Origin: Spongisporangium articulatum
GTDB taxonomy: Bacteria; Actinomycetota; Actinomycetes; Actinomycetales; Kineosporiaceae
Assembly: GCF_044465595.1 (NCBI RefSeq)
Contig: NZ_JBITLV010000001.1
Location: 744,001-808,000 of the forward strand
Direction: 5' to 3'
DNA length: 64,000 nt
Positions 1-8,744 of the stretch are shown in pieces (within the stretch, counting starts at the first letter, position 1; every line of letters begins with the position of its first letter). The translations under genes were made by a program, and so were the position numbers. Below the pieces are notes generated by a model. It was not told the DNA's origin. It did not search any database and worked only from the letters and a program-made list of their open reading frames with translations.

Positions 1-133
1 GGACATCGAGGACGACGACCAGCTGCCGGCGCCGTCCACCACGCTCGCCGTCGAGGTGCTGCCGCGCCGCAAGACGTTCATGCCGAGCCGCAGCAAGGGC
101 AAGGCCAAGCGGCCCGACCCGGTCGACGACTGA
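1..133 (+). CDS. C-terminal end of an unrecognised protein (partial)
   Basis: The frame opens at base 2 and closes with TGA at 131-133, giving the last 43 residues. The segment starts acidic (DIEDDDQ), passes through a short Pro/Thr stretch and ends in a basic tail (RKTFMPSRSKGKAKR) followed by PDPVDD. Codons have G or C in nearly every third position, like the neighbouring genes. The N-terminus lies outside the window and no family can be recognised from this tail. A strong hairpin follows the stop. Confidence 0.6.
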   Translation, partial: DIEDDDQLPAPSTTLAVEVLPRRKTFMPSRSKGKAKRPDPVDD

Positions 134-150
134 CCCGCCCCCACAATCGA

Positions 151-197
151 CGACGAGGCATTCTCAGCTGGAAATAGCAGCCGAGAATGCCTCGTCG
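151..197. terminator. Bidirectional hairpin between convergent genes
   Basis: A perfect 15-bp inverted repeat (CGACGAGGCATTCTC at 151-165, its complement at 183-197) continues inward through one mismatch to GCTG/CAGC and a 7-nt loop. It lies between the stop of the partial upstream gene and the stop of the secreted-protein gene on the other strand, so it can end both transcripts. There is no U-tract. Confidence 0.75.
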
Positions 198-215
198 ACG
201 ATCGGGACGGGTACC

Positions 216-890
216 TCAGACGCCGAGCTTCAGCGCGATGTCATAGCTGATCGACGACTTGCCCGCGGCCAGCGGCAGCCCGATCAGTGCGTTCGAGGCG
301 GTGGCCACGATCACGTTGCACTGCTTCGTGGTCTTGATCTTCGGGACCGTGAAGTCGCCCGCCACGAGCTTGCCCTTGGAGACGCCGGTGGCCAGGTCGT
401 AGGACAGCGGCTTGCCGCTCAACGAGCCGCTCCGGCCGGTCGTCAGCGTCAGGTTCACCGGGATCTGGCAGCTCTGGCCGAGGATCTTCGTGGTCACCAC
501 GACCGAGGTGGTGAAGCTCGCGGAGATCGTGCCGTCGGGGTTGATCGTGGTGGTGCCGGTCATGTCCCCGACGGTCTTCACGTCGGTGGGGATGCTGAGC
601 GGCCCGGCCGACGTCTTCCCGCTCGTGAAGCTGATGTTGTTCGGGTCGACCTTCGGCACCAGACCGCCCGCGCCGACGGTGATCTCACCGCAGATGTTCG
701 CGCCGCCACCGGTGGTCTTCACGTTCTTGCCGATGTTGAAGGTGCCGTTGCTCAGCGTCGCCTGGAAGGCGAGCAGGCCGCTCGGGCAGGCGGTGGCCGC
801 TTGGGACGGTGCGGCCAGCGCGGTGGTCAGGAGCGCGGCGACGGCCGTCCCCGCAAGCATCAGCCGGACGATCCGCTGGGAAACCCTCAT
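216..890 (-). CDS. Secreted hypothetical protein with four cysteines
   Basis: This 224-residue protein starts MRVSQRIVRLMLAGTAVAAL and has a Sec signal peptide with a probable cleavage site after APSQA. The mature chain is Gly/Thr/Ser/Val-rich, suggesting a beta-sheet fold, and has four cysteines that could form two disulfides. The ATG at 890 is preferred over one at 941 because AGGAGAG sits just upstream of it and the signal peptide begins there. No enzyme motif is visible and I do not recognise the family. It is probably an exported protein of the cell surface or medium. Confidence 0.8.
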   Translation of the reverse strand: MRVSQRIVRLMLAGTAVAALLTTALAAPSQAATACPSGLLAFQATLSNGTFNIGKNVKTTGGGANICGEITVGAGGLVPKVDPNNISFTSGKTSAGPLSIPTDVKTVGDMTGTTTINPDGTISASFTTSVVVTTKILGQSCQIPVNLTLTTGRSGSLSGKPLSYDLATGVSKGKLVAGDFTVPKIKTTKQCNVIVATASNALIGLPLAAGKSSISYDIALKLGV

Positions 891-971
891 TGGTCTCTCC
901 TCTTTCACACTTTCGGCAGCACAGATCGGGTCAGCCTGCATCAGGCGGTGCGTCCAGGGGAGCCGGGACGA

Positions 972-2960
972 TCAGGGTTCCACCAGCCAGGCGAAGCCCA
1001 GTGACGGAAGCTGCACCCACCCGTTACGGACCGTCAGATCCGGTTCGGTGCCGAGGAGTTGTACGAGCCGGTCCGGGCGGGCCGCGGCGGGCAGCGCCCC
1101 CTTCAAGCGCTCGATCTGGACGGCGGCCGGCTCCTCGCCGAAGTTGGCCAGCCCCACGAACGTCCCCGACCGGGGATGCCGCCGCCACCAGGCCAGGACG
1201 CGGGTGTCGTCCACCCCGACGACGGCCGCCTCACCGCCCGCGTGCAGGGCCTCGGTCGCGGCCCGCGCGGCCGCCAGCCGCCGCATCCAGTTGAACACGT
1301 CGGCCTCGAGCGTGCCCTGGACCCGGCGCAGGGCGGCGGCGTCCCAGTCCATCCAGGGCCGGTGCATCCAGCGGTTGTCGTCGGCCAGGGCGGGGTCGGC
1401 CAGGTAGCGGGCGTCGTTGCGCAGCGCCAGTTCGTCGCCCATGTACAGCAGGGGCACGCCACCGAACCCGTAGGTCACCGCGTGCAGCAGCACCAGCCGG
1501 CGCACGGCCAGTTCCAGCGCCACCGGGTCGCCCGACTCGAGTGCGGCCTCGATCCCGCACAGCGAGGCCGCCGACCCGCTGATCCGGGCGTCGCCGGTGG
1601 CCGGGTTCTCCTGGAACAGAGCTCCGCGCGCGTACGAGCCGGGGTAGTTGCCGGAGAAGAACCGGTTCAGGAACCGCCGGTGCCGGAAGGCGTCCCAGCC
1701 CACGGCCGCCGCGTCGACATCGCTGACGGCCCAACCGATGTCGTCGTGGCACCGCGCGTAGGTGACCCAGCTCGCCGAGGTCGGGATCACCCGCATCCGG
1801 CGCAACGACTGGACGGCCAGCGTCGCGTCCTTGGTGGCCAGGCTGCTCCACAGCATGACCATGAGCTGGTTGTGGTAGGCCAGCTCGCACTCCGGCCGGT
1901 ACCGGTCGTGACCGCCCAGGTAGGGCACCAGGTCCTCCGGCGAGACGATCGCCTCGGCCTTGAAAACCGTTGCCGGGGCGGCGGTCTGGACGAGCCCGTG
2001 CAACGCCTGGATGAGCAGGTGCACCTCGGGCTGGTTCAGGCAGGACGTGCCCATCCGCTTCCACATGAACGGCACGGCGTCCATGCGGAAGATCTCGACG
2101 CCCCGGTTCGCAAGCCAGAGAACGGTTTCCAGCATCGCCTCGAACACCGCGGGGTTCGCGTAGTTGAGGTCCCACTGGTACTGCCAGAACGTCGTCCAGA
2201 CCCAGCCGCCCGCCCCGCCGCGCGCCTCGTCGACCCACGTGAACGAGCCGGGCGCCCGGTCGGGGAACACCTCGGCGATGGTGGCCTCGTAGGCGTCCGG
2301 CATCGACCGGTCGGGGAAGGCGGTGTAGAAGTCGGCGTAGGCCGGATCGCCGACCAGCCAGCCCTGGGCCCAGGCGTGCTCGCGGGCGGTGTGGTTCAGC
2401 ACCAGGTCGATGCACAGGCTCATGTCCCGGTCCCGCAGCGCCGCCGCGACCGCCTCGAGGTCGGCCATGGTGCCCAGCCGCGGGTCGACGTCCCGGTAGT
2501 CCTGCACCGCGTAGCCGCCGTCGTTCTCGCCGGGGCGCGGGCGCAGCAGCGGCATCAGGTGCAGGTAGCTGACCCCGAGCTCCTGCAGGTAGTCGAGCCG
2601 GGCGGGCAGCTCCGCGAGCGTGCCGCTGAACCGGTCGACGTAGGTCACGTACCCGACCGCCGAGTGGTGCTGGAACCAGTCGCGGTCGATCTCGCGCCGC
2701 CGGTCCAGCTCGCGCAGGGGTGCGGGCCGTTCCGCGAGCGCGGCGAGCGCCACCCGGGCGAGCCGGGCCACGAACCCCGGCGCGACGTCGTCCCCGTACA
2801 ACCGGCTCAGCGCGGCCGCCACGTCCGGCAGGTTCTGCTCGAGGCGGGCCGCGAACCCGACGGCCTCCAACCGGCCGAGCAGCGGCTCGGCGTCGGCCAG
2901 CAGCGCGCCGGGCAGGTCGGCGAGGGCGGGGTGGGCGGACGGCGTCGTCACCCGAGCCAT
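972..2960 (-). CDS. Amylosucrase-type GH13 glucosyltransferase
   Basis: This 662-residue alpha-amylase-superfamily enzyme most resembles amylosucrase (EC 2.4.1.4), which transfers glucose from sucrose to build alpha-1,4-glucan and releases fructose. The GH13 regions are all present: DLVLNHTA, the nucleophile region IFRMDA near residue 290, the acid/base region FKAEA near 335, and CHDDIGW near 404, the last typical of amylosucrases. The length matches the family (about 630-660). There is no signal peptide, so it is cytoplasmic. ATG at 2960 follows GGGAGG; longer readings of the frame run antisense into the YjbQ gene. Sucrose isomerase-like or trehalose synthase activity is less likely. Confidence 0.88.
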   Translation of the reverse strand: MARVTTPSAHPALADLPGALLADAEPLLGRLEAVGFAARLEQNLPDVAAALSRLYGDDVAPGFVARLARVALAALAERPAPLRELDRRREIDRDWFQHHSAVGYVTYVDRFSGTLAELPARLDYLQELGVSYLHLMPLLRPRPGENDGGYAVQDYRDVDPRLGTMADLEAVAAALRDRDMSLCIDLVLNHTAREHAWAQGWLVGDPAYADFYTAFPDRSMPDAYEATIAEVFPDRAPGSFTWVDEARGGAGGWVWTTFWQYQWDLNYANPAVFEAMLETVLWLANRGVEIFRMDAVPFMWKRMGTSCLNQPEVHLLIQALHGLVQTAAPATVFKAEAIVSPEDLVPYLGGHDRYRPECELAYHNQLMVMLWSSLATKDATLAVQSLRRMRVIPTSASWVTYARCHDDIGWAVSDVDAAAVGWDAFRHRRFLNRFFSGNYPGSYARGALFQENPATGDARISGSAASLCGIEAALESGDPVALELAVRRLVLLHAVTYGFGGVPLLYMGDELALRNDARYLADPALADDNRWMHRPWMDWDAAALRRVQGTLEADVFNWMRRLAAARAATEALHAGGEAAVVGVDDTRVLAWWRRHPRSGTFVGLANFGEEPAAVQIERLKGALPAAARPDRLVQLLGTEPDLTVRNGWVQLPSLGFAWLVEP

Positions 2961-3014
2961 CGTCACGGAGCCTCCCGCACGCGGCAAGAGCGGGGGTGCG
3001 GCAGGGTGAGTCCC

Positions 3015-3416
3015 ATGGAGACGACTGAGCTGAGCGTGCGGTCGGGCGGCACCCTGGTCACGGACCTGACCCAGGAGGTCGCGGCCTTCGTCCGCGGGCG
3101 GGGGGACGGGCTGGTCAACGTGTTCGTCCCGCACGCCACGGCGGGCGTCGCGCTGATGGAGACCGGCTCGGGCAGCGAGCCCGACCTGGCCGACGCGATC
3201 GACCGGCTGCTGCCGGCCCAGGACATCTACCGGCACCGGCACGGCAGTCTCGGGCACGGTCGCGACCACGTGCTGCCGGCGTTCGTCGGCCCGTCGGTGA
3301 GCATCCCGGTGCTCGACGGCCGGATGGCGCTGGGCACCTGGCAGAGCGTCGTCCTCGTCGACTCCAACGGCGACAACCCGCAGCGCACCGTGCGCCTCTC
3401 CTTCCTGCGGGGCTGA
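3015..3416 (+). CDS. YjbQ/UPF0047 family protein
   Basis: This 133-residue protein belongs to the YjbQ (UPF0047) family, members of which have weak thiamine-phosphate synthase activity in vitro; the true role is uncertain. The family's marks are visible: the HATAG segment near residue 40, the histidine-rich YRHRHGSLGHGRDH stretch, and the C-terminal GTWQSVVLVDSNGDNPQRT. Length equals the family norm. It diverges from the amylosucrase gene with 54 bp between start codons. Confidence 0.88.
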   Translation: METTELSVRSGGTLVTDLTQEVAAFVRGRGDGLVNVFVPHATAGVALMETGSGSEPDLADAIDRLLPAQDIYRHRHGSLGHGRDHVLPAFVGPSVSIPVLDGRMALGTWQSVVLVDSNGDNPQRTVRLSFLRG

Positions 3417-3465
3417 CCAGGACCCGTATCCTGTTGGCGGCCGGTCGAGTTGGTGGAGGACGCGC

Positions 3466-5070
3466 ATGCCCGCTGAGCAGCACGAAGGCGATCAGCGGGC
3501 ACAGTTGGAGGTCGAGACCACCCTCGACGCGGACTCGGGATTCACCGTTCCGGCCCTGGTCGGGACGGGGCGGGTGGCCAGCGTCCAGCTGCGCGAGGCG
3601 GCTGAGCTGGACGCCACCTACTACGACACGGCCGAGCTCACGCTGATCCGGTCGGGCATCACCCTGCGCCGCCGGTCGGGTGGTTCGGACGCGGGCTGGC
3701 ACCTGAAGCTGCCCGCGTCCGGGGGCCGGTTGGAGGTGCAGCGGCCGCTGACCGGCGCGTCCCCGCCCGCGGCGCTGCTCGCGCTCGCCCAGGCCTGGCT
3801 GCGCGGCCGCGACGTCGGCCCCGTGGCCCGGCTGCGCACCACCCGCACCGTGCACGACCTGTACGCGGACGACGGTCGCCGCCTGGCCGAGCTGGCCGAC
3901 GACGCGGTGCGGGCCGAGTCGTACGCCGCCGGCTCGGACCTGGGCTCGTCGAGCGACTGGCGGGAGATCGAGGTGGAGCTGGTCGACGGCCGGGCGGACG
4001 ACGTCCTGGCGCCGGTCGCGGACGCCCTCCTGGCCGCGGGCGCGCGGCCCGCGGTGACGACGTCCAAGCTGGCCCGCGCGCTGCAGGCGCGCCTCGAGCC
4101 GACCCCCGCCCACGTGAGCGAACCCGCGGGGGCCGCGGGCGTCGTCCTGGCCTACCTGCGCGAGCAGCTCGCCGAGCTGCTGCTCACCGACGCGCACGTG
4201 CGGATGGACGAGCACGACGCCGTGCACCGGATGCGCGTCGCCTGCCGACGGCTGCGCAGCACCCTGGCCAGTTACGGAGCCTTCTTCACCGGTGGGGACG
4301 GTTCCTCGGCGGACGGCGTGCGCCGGCTCCGCGACGAGATCGCCTGGATCGCGGGGGTCCTCGGGGAGGCCCGGGACGCCGAGGTGATGCGTCACCACCT
4401 CCTCGCGTCGCTCGACGCCCAGCCGCCGGAGTGGGTGCTGGGGCCGGTCGCGCACCGGATCGAGACCGAGCTGGGCCGCCGGTACACCGAGGCGCACGCG
4501 GCGAGCGTGCGGGCGCTGGACTCGCAGCGCTACGGCGTCCTGCTGGACGACCTGGAGGCGTTCCTCGCCGAGCCGCCGTTCGACCCCGCGATCGCCGAGG
4601 CCGGGCGGAAGGCGGCCGCGGACCTGCTGACCGGGCGGGTTCGGCACGCCCACCACCGCGTCGAGAAGGCCGCCAAGAAGGCCGCGAAGGCGACGTCGCC
4701 CGAGGTCCATGACCTGCAGATGCACGAGGTGCGCAAGGCGGCCAAGCGGGCCCGGTACGCGGCCGAGGTGGCGGCGCTCGACGTGCCCACGAGGACGGGC
4801 GGGAGCAGCAGGAGCCCGGTGCGGACGCAGGCCCGGGCGTACGCGAAGGCGGCCAAGGAGGTGCAGGAGATCCTCGGCGACCACCACGACGCGGTGGTCC
4901 TGCGCGACGAGCTGATGCTGCTGGCCACGCGGGCCGGTCGGTGGGGCGAACCCGGGTTCACGTACGGGCTCCTGCACGCCGATCTCGGGCACCGGCGGGC
5001 GCTCGACGAGGTCGCGTACGAGGCCGCCTGGCAGACTCTGGGTGAGGTGGCGTCCGGCTGGCCCGCTTGA
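3466..5070 (+). CDS. CYTH and CHAD domain protein
   Basis: This 534-residue protein has an N-terminal CYTH domain (about residues 13-200, starting with the EVETTLD form of the ExExK strand) and a C-terminal CHAD helical domain (about 225-525) with the conserved HRMRVACRRLRS and HEVRKAAKRARYAAE helices. CYTH enzymes act on triphosphates such as inorganic tripolyphosphate or thiamine triphosphate, and CHAD domains bind polyphosphate, so a role in polyphosphate metabolism is likely. GTGGAGGAC stands before the ATG. It is probably cytoplasmic, perhaps on polyphosphate granules. Confidence 0.9.
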   Translation: MPAEQHEGDQRAQLEVETTLDADSGFTVPALVGTGRVASVQLREAAELDATYYDTAELTLIRSGITLRRRSGGSDAGWHLKLPASGGRLEVQRPLTGASPPAALLALAQAWLRGRDVGPVARLRTTRTVHDLYADDGRRLAELADDAVRAESYAAGSDLGSSSDWREIEVELVDGRADDVLAPVADALLAAGARPAVTTSKLARALQARLEPTPAHVSEPAGAAGVVLAYLREQLAELLLTDAHVRMDEHDAVHRMRVACRRLRSTLASYGAFFTGGDGSSADGVRRLRDEIAWIAGVLGEARDAEVMRHHLLASLDAQPPEWVLGPVAHRIETELGRRYTEAHAASVRALDSQRYGVLLDDLEAFLAEPPFDPAIAEAGRKAAADLLTGRVRHAHHRVEKAAKKAAKATSPEVHDLQMHEVRKAAKRARYAAEVAALDVPTRTGGSSRSPVRTQARAYAKAAKEVQEILGDHHDAVVLRDELMLLATRAGRWGEPGFTYGLLHADLGHRRALDEVAYEAAWQTLGEVASGWPA

Positions 5071-5145
5071 GTGTTCTAGCCTGATTCTTGACCGATCTTC
5101 ACAAGAAGCACGACTCATCCACCAACAAGGCGGTGACCTGCAACG

Positions 5146-6072
5146 ATGCCGATCTACGATGACGTGACGCAGCTCGTCGGCAACACCCCGCTGGTCCGGC
5201 TCAACCGGATCAACGAGGGCGGCGCGACGATCGCGGCGAAGCTCGAGTTCTACAACCCGGCCAGCTCGGTCAAGGACCGCATCGGTGTGGCGATGATCGA
5301 CGCGGCCGAGGAGTCCGGCCAGCTGAAGCCGGGCGGCACCATCGTCGAGGCCACCAGCGGCAACACCGGCATCGCGCTGGCGTTCGTCGCCGCCGCCCGC
5401 GGGTACAAGTGCGTGCTGACCATGCCCGAGACCATGTCCAAGGAGCGCCGGGCCCTGCTGCGCGCGTACGGTGCCGAGCTCGTGCTCACCGACGGCTCGC
5501 TCGGCATGAAGGGTGCGGTCGCCAAGGCCGAGGAGATCGGCGAGCAGGACGGTGCCGTGCTGGTGCGCCAGTTCGCGAACGTCGCCAACCCCGAGATCCA
5601 CCGCAAGACCACGGCGGAGGAGATCTGGAAGGACACCGACGGCCAGGTCGCGGCCGTCGTGGCCGGTATCGGCACGGGCGGCACCATCACCGGCGTCGGC
5701 CAGGTGCTGAAGCAGAAGAACCCCGACGTGAAGATCTTCGCGGTCGAGCCCAAGCTGTCGCCGATCCTCAACGGCGGGGCGCCCGGACCGCACCCGATCC
5801 AGGGCATCGGGGCGAACTTCGTCCCGGACATCCTCGACACCGAGGTGTACGACGAGGTCTTCGACGCCGAGGTGGACGACGCGGTGGCGTGGGCCCGCAA
5901 GGCGGCCACCCAGGAGGGTTTGCTGGTCGGCCTGTCGTCGGGGGCGGCGCTGTGGGCGGCCAACGAGGTCTCCAAGCGGCCCGAGTTCGAGGGCAAGGTC
6001 GTCGTGGTGATCATCCCGTCGTTCGGTGAGCGGTACCTGTCGACCATCCTGTTCAAGGACCTGGTGGACTGA
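5146..6072 (+). CDS. cysK: Cysteine synthase A (O-acetylserine sulfhydrylase)
   Basis: This 308-residue PLP enzyme makes cysteine from O-acetylserine and sulfide. It has the PLP lysine in SSVKDRIG (near residue 45), the substrate loop TSGNTGI, and the phosphate-binding glycine loop GIGTGGTITG near 180. Length is normal for CysK. The next gene encodes serine O-acetyltransferase, whose start follows this stop by one base, so the last two steps of cysteine synthesis are co-transcribed. CysK and CysE form the cysteine synthase complex in known bacteria. Confidence 0.96.
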   Translation: MPIYDDVTQLVGNTPLVRLNRINEGGATIAAKLEFYNPASSVKDRIGVAMIDAAEESGQLKPGGTIVEATSGNTGIALAFVAAARGYKCVLTMPETMSKERRALLRAYGAELVLTDGSLGMKGAVAKAEEIGEQDGAVLVRQFANVANPEIHRKTTAEEIWKDTDGQVAAVVAGIGTGGTITGVGQVLKQKNPDVKIFAVEPKLSPILNGGAPGPHPIQGIGANFVPDILDTEVYDEVFDAEVDDAVAWARKAATQEGLLVGLSSGAALWAANEVSKRPEFEGKVVVVIIPSFGERYLSTILFKDLVD

Positions 6073-6073
6073 C

Positions 6074-6691
6074 GTGTCGGATGCGCTCGCCGGTCGGGCG
6101 AAGGTCGAGCGGCTCGGCTGGCGGGCGCGTCTGCGCGAGGACGTCGAGGCGGCGAGGCGGCGTGACCCCGCCGCCCGCTCGACGACCGAACTGATCCTGG
6201 CCTACCCGGGCATCCACGCCGTCTGGCTGCACCGCATGGCGCACCGGCTGTGGACCGGGGGGCACCCGCTGGCCGCGCGGCTGCTGTCGCAGTGGGCCCG
6301 TGCGCGGACAGGCATCGAGATCCACCCCGGCGCCGTGATCGGCCGCCGGTTCTTCATCGACCACGGCATGGGCGTGGTGATCGGCGAGACGTCCGAGGTC
6401 GGCGACGACGTCATGCTGTACCACGGTGTGCTGCTCGGCGGTCGCAGCCTGGACAAGGGCAAGCGGCACCCCACGATCGGCGACGGCGTCATCATCGGGG
6501 CCGGGGCCTGCGTGCTCGGCCCGGTCGTCGTCGGTGACCATGCGCGCGTGGGCGCGAACGCCGTCGTGGTGCGGGACGTGCCGCCCGGGGCGAGCGTGGT
6601 GGGCGTTCCGGGGGAGATCCGTAACGCTCCGGCGCCGACGACCTCGCCGGTCGCCGACCTGGACGCCGTCGACCCGGCCATCTGGATCTGA
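6074..6691 (+). CDS. cysE: Serine O-acetyltransferase
   Basis: This 205-residue enzyme makes O-acetylserine from serine and acetyl-CoA for the CysK enzyme encoded just upstream. The left-handed beta-helix hexapeptide repeats are clear, including HPGAVIGRRFFIDHGMG and VIGETSEVGDDVMLYHGV, with the catalytic histidines in those segments. It is of the short EpsC-like type without the long N-terminal extension of enterobacterial CysE. The GTG at 6074 is chosen because it directly follows the cysK stop; an earlier in-frame ATG lies inside cysK. Confidence 0.94.
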   Translation: MSDALAGRAKVERLGWRARLREDVEAARRRDPAARSTTELILAYPGIHAVWLHRMAHRLWTGGHPLAARLLSQWARARTGIEIHPGAVIGRRFFIDHGMGVVIGETSEVGDDVMLYHGVLLGGRSLDKGKRHPTIGDGVIIGAGACVLGPVVVGDHARVGANAVVVRDVPPGASVVGVPGEIRNAPAPTTSPVADLDAVDPAIWI

Positions 6692-6849
6692 GGCTTTTCC
6701 GTCCTGACTAGGCCGAACGGCCGACCGCCGGGGTTCGTGTGCTTTCACCTGTTCAGCTCGCAGGTTGTTCAAACCCGGGCATTGATAAAGGTTTGATATC
6801 AGCCCTAGCCGGTACTCCTAAAGCGCGTAGAGTGACCGTGCGATTACAA

Positions 6850-6870
6850 CTGGTCAGTTGTTCAGACCAG
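6850..6870. promoter_or_regulatory. Inverted repeat upstream of the zinc-ribbon gene
   Basis: CTGGTC (6850-6855) and GACCAG (6865-6870) face each other across 9 nt in the 265-bp gap before the zinc-ribbon gene. The surrounding stretch (about 6775-6830) is the most AT-rich of the area, with TTGATA-like hexamers. This is compatible with a regulated promoter, but no regulator can be named. Confidence 0.35.
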
Positions 6871-6956
6871 CTGGACGACGAACTTGGCCTTGTGGGGTTG
6901 CTCGCCCGGGTGCATTCCTCGGCGGGAGGCCCCTCCGATGGCGACGGAGAACGGCG

Positions 6957-7265
6957 ATGGCACAGGTGTTCGCAGACGGCGAGCAGCTCCAGGACACGGG
7001 GATGCGCGCGGTTCCGGCCGAGACCAGGCCGGTGTGGATGGTCCGCCCCCGTGGACCGGTCACGGAGTTCCCTCCGGACCAGTTCGGGCCGGCACTGACC
7101 GCTGGGAAGGGCACGCGGCTCGTCCGCTGCGTCGGGTGCTCCGACGACACCCTCCCGAGACCCGACGACAACGCGCCGCTGTGTGCGCGGTGCAGCGACC
7201 TCCTGGCCGAGTCCTCCGCTCGGCCCGCGGTGGTCGGCCGGTGGCGCTGGCGTCGGCTGGGCTGA
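6957..7265 (+). CDS. Small zinc-ribbon-like hypothetical protein
   Basis: This 102-residue protein has two CxxC pairs, CVGC and CARC, 16 residues apart near residues 69-88, as in treble-clef or zinc-ribbon folds. It has no transmembrane segment and ends in a basic, Trp-containing tail (RWRWRRLG). GGAG lies 8 nt before the ATG. The upstream gap is long and relatively AT-rich, suggesting its own regulation. I do not recognise the family; a small DNA-, RNA- or protein-binding factor is possible. Confidence 0.65.
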   Translation: MAQVFADGEQLQDTGMRAVPAETRPVWMVRPRGPVTEFPPDQFGPALTAGKGTRLVRCVGCSDDTLPRPDDNAPLCARCSDLLAESSARPAVVGRWRWRRLG

Positions 7266-7420
7266 CCGCCCTTCTCGCTTCGTTGCGCGCCGAGTGTGAT
7301 GCTGGTGCGCGCGTTCGGGCCGGTTTCGGCCTCTGACGGTGCACCAGCTCCGCACTCGACGACTCCTGCCCCTGTGCGACACTGACTGTCCAGTGCTCGG
7401 TTCCGCGGAACCGGCACCCA

Positions 7421-7510
7421 GGAGGGCTGGCCGAGTGGCCGATGGCGGCAGTCTTGAAAACTGTTAGTCCGGTGACCCCGGGCTCGGGGGTTCGAATCCC
7501 TCGCCCTCCG
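7421..7510 (+). tRNA. tRNA-Ser (anticodon TGA)
   Basis: The acceptor stem GGAGGGC (7421-7427) pairs with GCCCTCC (7503-7509). The anticodon loop is CTTGAAA, giving anticodon TGA. A long variable arm (CCGGTGACCCCGGG region) and T-loop GGTTCGAATCC are present, typical of a class II serine tRNA. CCA is not encoded. Confidence 0.95.
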
Positions 7511-7570
7511 CTCGCGTCCTGAACGGGTCGAGTCGACAGCCTGGCCACGGGCTCGGACGATGAGATCGTC

Positions 7571-7828
7571 ATGAGTCGAGCGCTCACCTACCGCCGATGG
7601 CAGTACGCGGTCTTCGCCGCCGTGAGCGTCGTCGCGACGGTGGCGGGTTGGTTCTGGTTCGTCGGCGACCTCGTCGGGCACCGCTGGTCGGAAGCCGTGG
7701 GGGTGGGAATTCTGGCTTGCGTCGGGACCGGTGGTGTCATCCTGAGGTTCCGCCACGGGCCCGAGCTGCTGAGGCGGTATGCCGAGGCGGAGCGCAACCC
7801 GCACGAGTCGGCGGGCGAGAACGACTGA
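7571..7828 (+). CDS. Small two-helix membrane protein
   Basis: This 85-residue protein has two hydrophobic segments, about residues 12-31 (AVFAAVSVVATVAGWFWFV) and 42-58, then a charged C-terminus. It lies 60 bp after tRNA-Ser and 13 bp before another small two-helix membrane protein of similar make-up, so the two are probably one transcript. No family is recognised. Confidence 0.7.
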   Translation: MSRALTYRRWQYAVFAAVSVVATVAGWFWFVGDLVGHRWSEAVGVGILACVGTGGVILRFRHGPELLRRYAEAERNPHESAGEND

Positions 7829-7841
7829 GACGGGGTCGACC

Positions 7842-8036
7842 ATGGCCAAGCACGCCCGATTGCCGGCCTGGCGGTTGTGGCTCGCGTGGACGGCGGCCGC
7901 CGCCATGCTGGCCTCGGTGGTGTTCTGTCTCGCCCGCGACGAGCCCGCCTTCTCCTGGTGGTGGGCGGTGCCGGCCGTCCTCTCGTTCGCCGCATACAGC
8001 GCAGGCGGCCTGCTGACCGCCCAGAAGGGCGACTGA
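7842..8036 (+). CDS. Small two-helix membrane protein
   Basis: This 64-residue protein has transmembrane segments at about residues 12-28 (LWLAWTAAAAMLASVVF) and 37-56, and a short basic N-terminus. It follows the preceding small membrane gene by 13 bp. The stop lies 2 bp from the stop of the convergent DHFR-like gene, so there is no room for a separate terminator. Function unknown. Confidence 0.68.
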   Translation: MAKHARLPAWRLWLAWTAAAAMLASVVFCLARDEPAFSWWWAVPAVLSFAAYSAGGLLTAQKGD

Positions 8037-8038
8037 TA

Positions 8039-8647
8039 TCAGGACGCCGGGCCATACGTCGGACGCCCGGCCGTCCGGTAGGTCAGCGCCGCGACGCCGC
8101 TCGGGAACACCTTCGACTCGGTGAGCTCCAGCGCGACGTCCACCCCCGTCTCCGGGAAGAGGCGGGCCCCGCCGCCCACGACCACCGGGACGACGACGAG
8201 GGTCAGCTCGTCGACCAGGTCGGCCTCCAGGAGCGACCGCACCAGCGCGCCGCTGCCGTGCACCTGCAGTTCGCCCCCCGGCTCGGCCTTCAGCTCGCGC
8301 ACCGCCTCGAGCACGTCACCGGACAGCACCGTCGTCCCGTCCCAGTCGGGCACGTCCGGCCGGCTCGTCACGAGGTACTTCGGCCGGGTGTTGAAGGCGT
8401 CGGCGATCGGCGTCACGCCCGGCTCGATGGTCGGCCAGTACGGGGCGAAGATGTCGAAGGTGTTGCGCCCGAACAGGAAGGCGTCGGCCCGCTCGATGAT
8501 CCGGGCGATGTACGCCCCGCCCTCGGCGGTCAGGTGCGGCGTGGCCCAGCCGGCCCGCTCGAACCCGAGCCCGACGTCATAGGCCGAGGCGCCGTTGCCC
8601 TGCATCACGCCGTCCACGGAGACCTGAGTGGTGGTCGTCAGCTTCAT
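8039..8647 (-). CDS. Dihydrofolate reductase-like (RibD C-terminal family) protein
   Basis: This 202-residue cytoplasmic protein has the RibD C-terminal/DHFR-like fold: the N-terminal strand TTTTQVSVDGVMQG, the FGRNTFDIF segment near residue 60, the nucleotide-binding GGELQVHGSGALVRSLL stretch, and the C-terminal DELTLVVVPVVVGGGARLF. Such stand-alone proteins are NAD(P)H-dependent reductases of unknown substrate. ATG at 8647 has AAGGGA upstream and starts the domain; longer readings add only a non-conserved extension. Confidence 0.87.
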   Translation of the reverse strand: MKLTTTTQVSVDGVMQGNGASAYDVGLGFERAGWATPHLTAEGGAYIARIIERADAFLFGRNTFDIFAPYWPTIEPGVTPIADAFNTRPKYLVTSRPDVPDWDGTTVLSGDVLEAVRELKAEPGGELQVHGSGALVRSLLEADLVDELTLVVVPVVVGGGARLFPETGVDVALELTESKVFPSGVAALTYRTAGRPTYGPAS

Positions 8648-8744
8648 GGTCGCGGTTCCCTTCGTCCCGGGTGGGCCCTCGTGGGCCACTCTCACCCTGG
8701 CTACGAACGGCGACCCCAAAATGCGACACCGCGGTGAAGAAACC

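Noticed and set aside
1059..3416. 785-residue plus-strand frame
   Set aside because: Up to about 3000 it is the antisense of amylosucrase with Gly/Arg/Pro-rich text; only the last 133 residues (YjbQ) are real.
7060..7587. Minus-strand frame with a GGRGIRTPE segment across tRNA-Ser
   Set aside because: It is the antisense reading of the tRNA-Ser gene, a well-known source of false proteins, and it runs over the zinc-ribbon gene.
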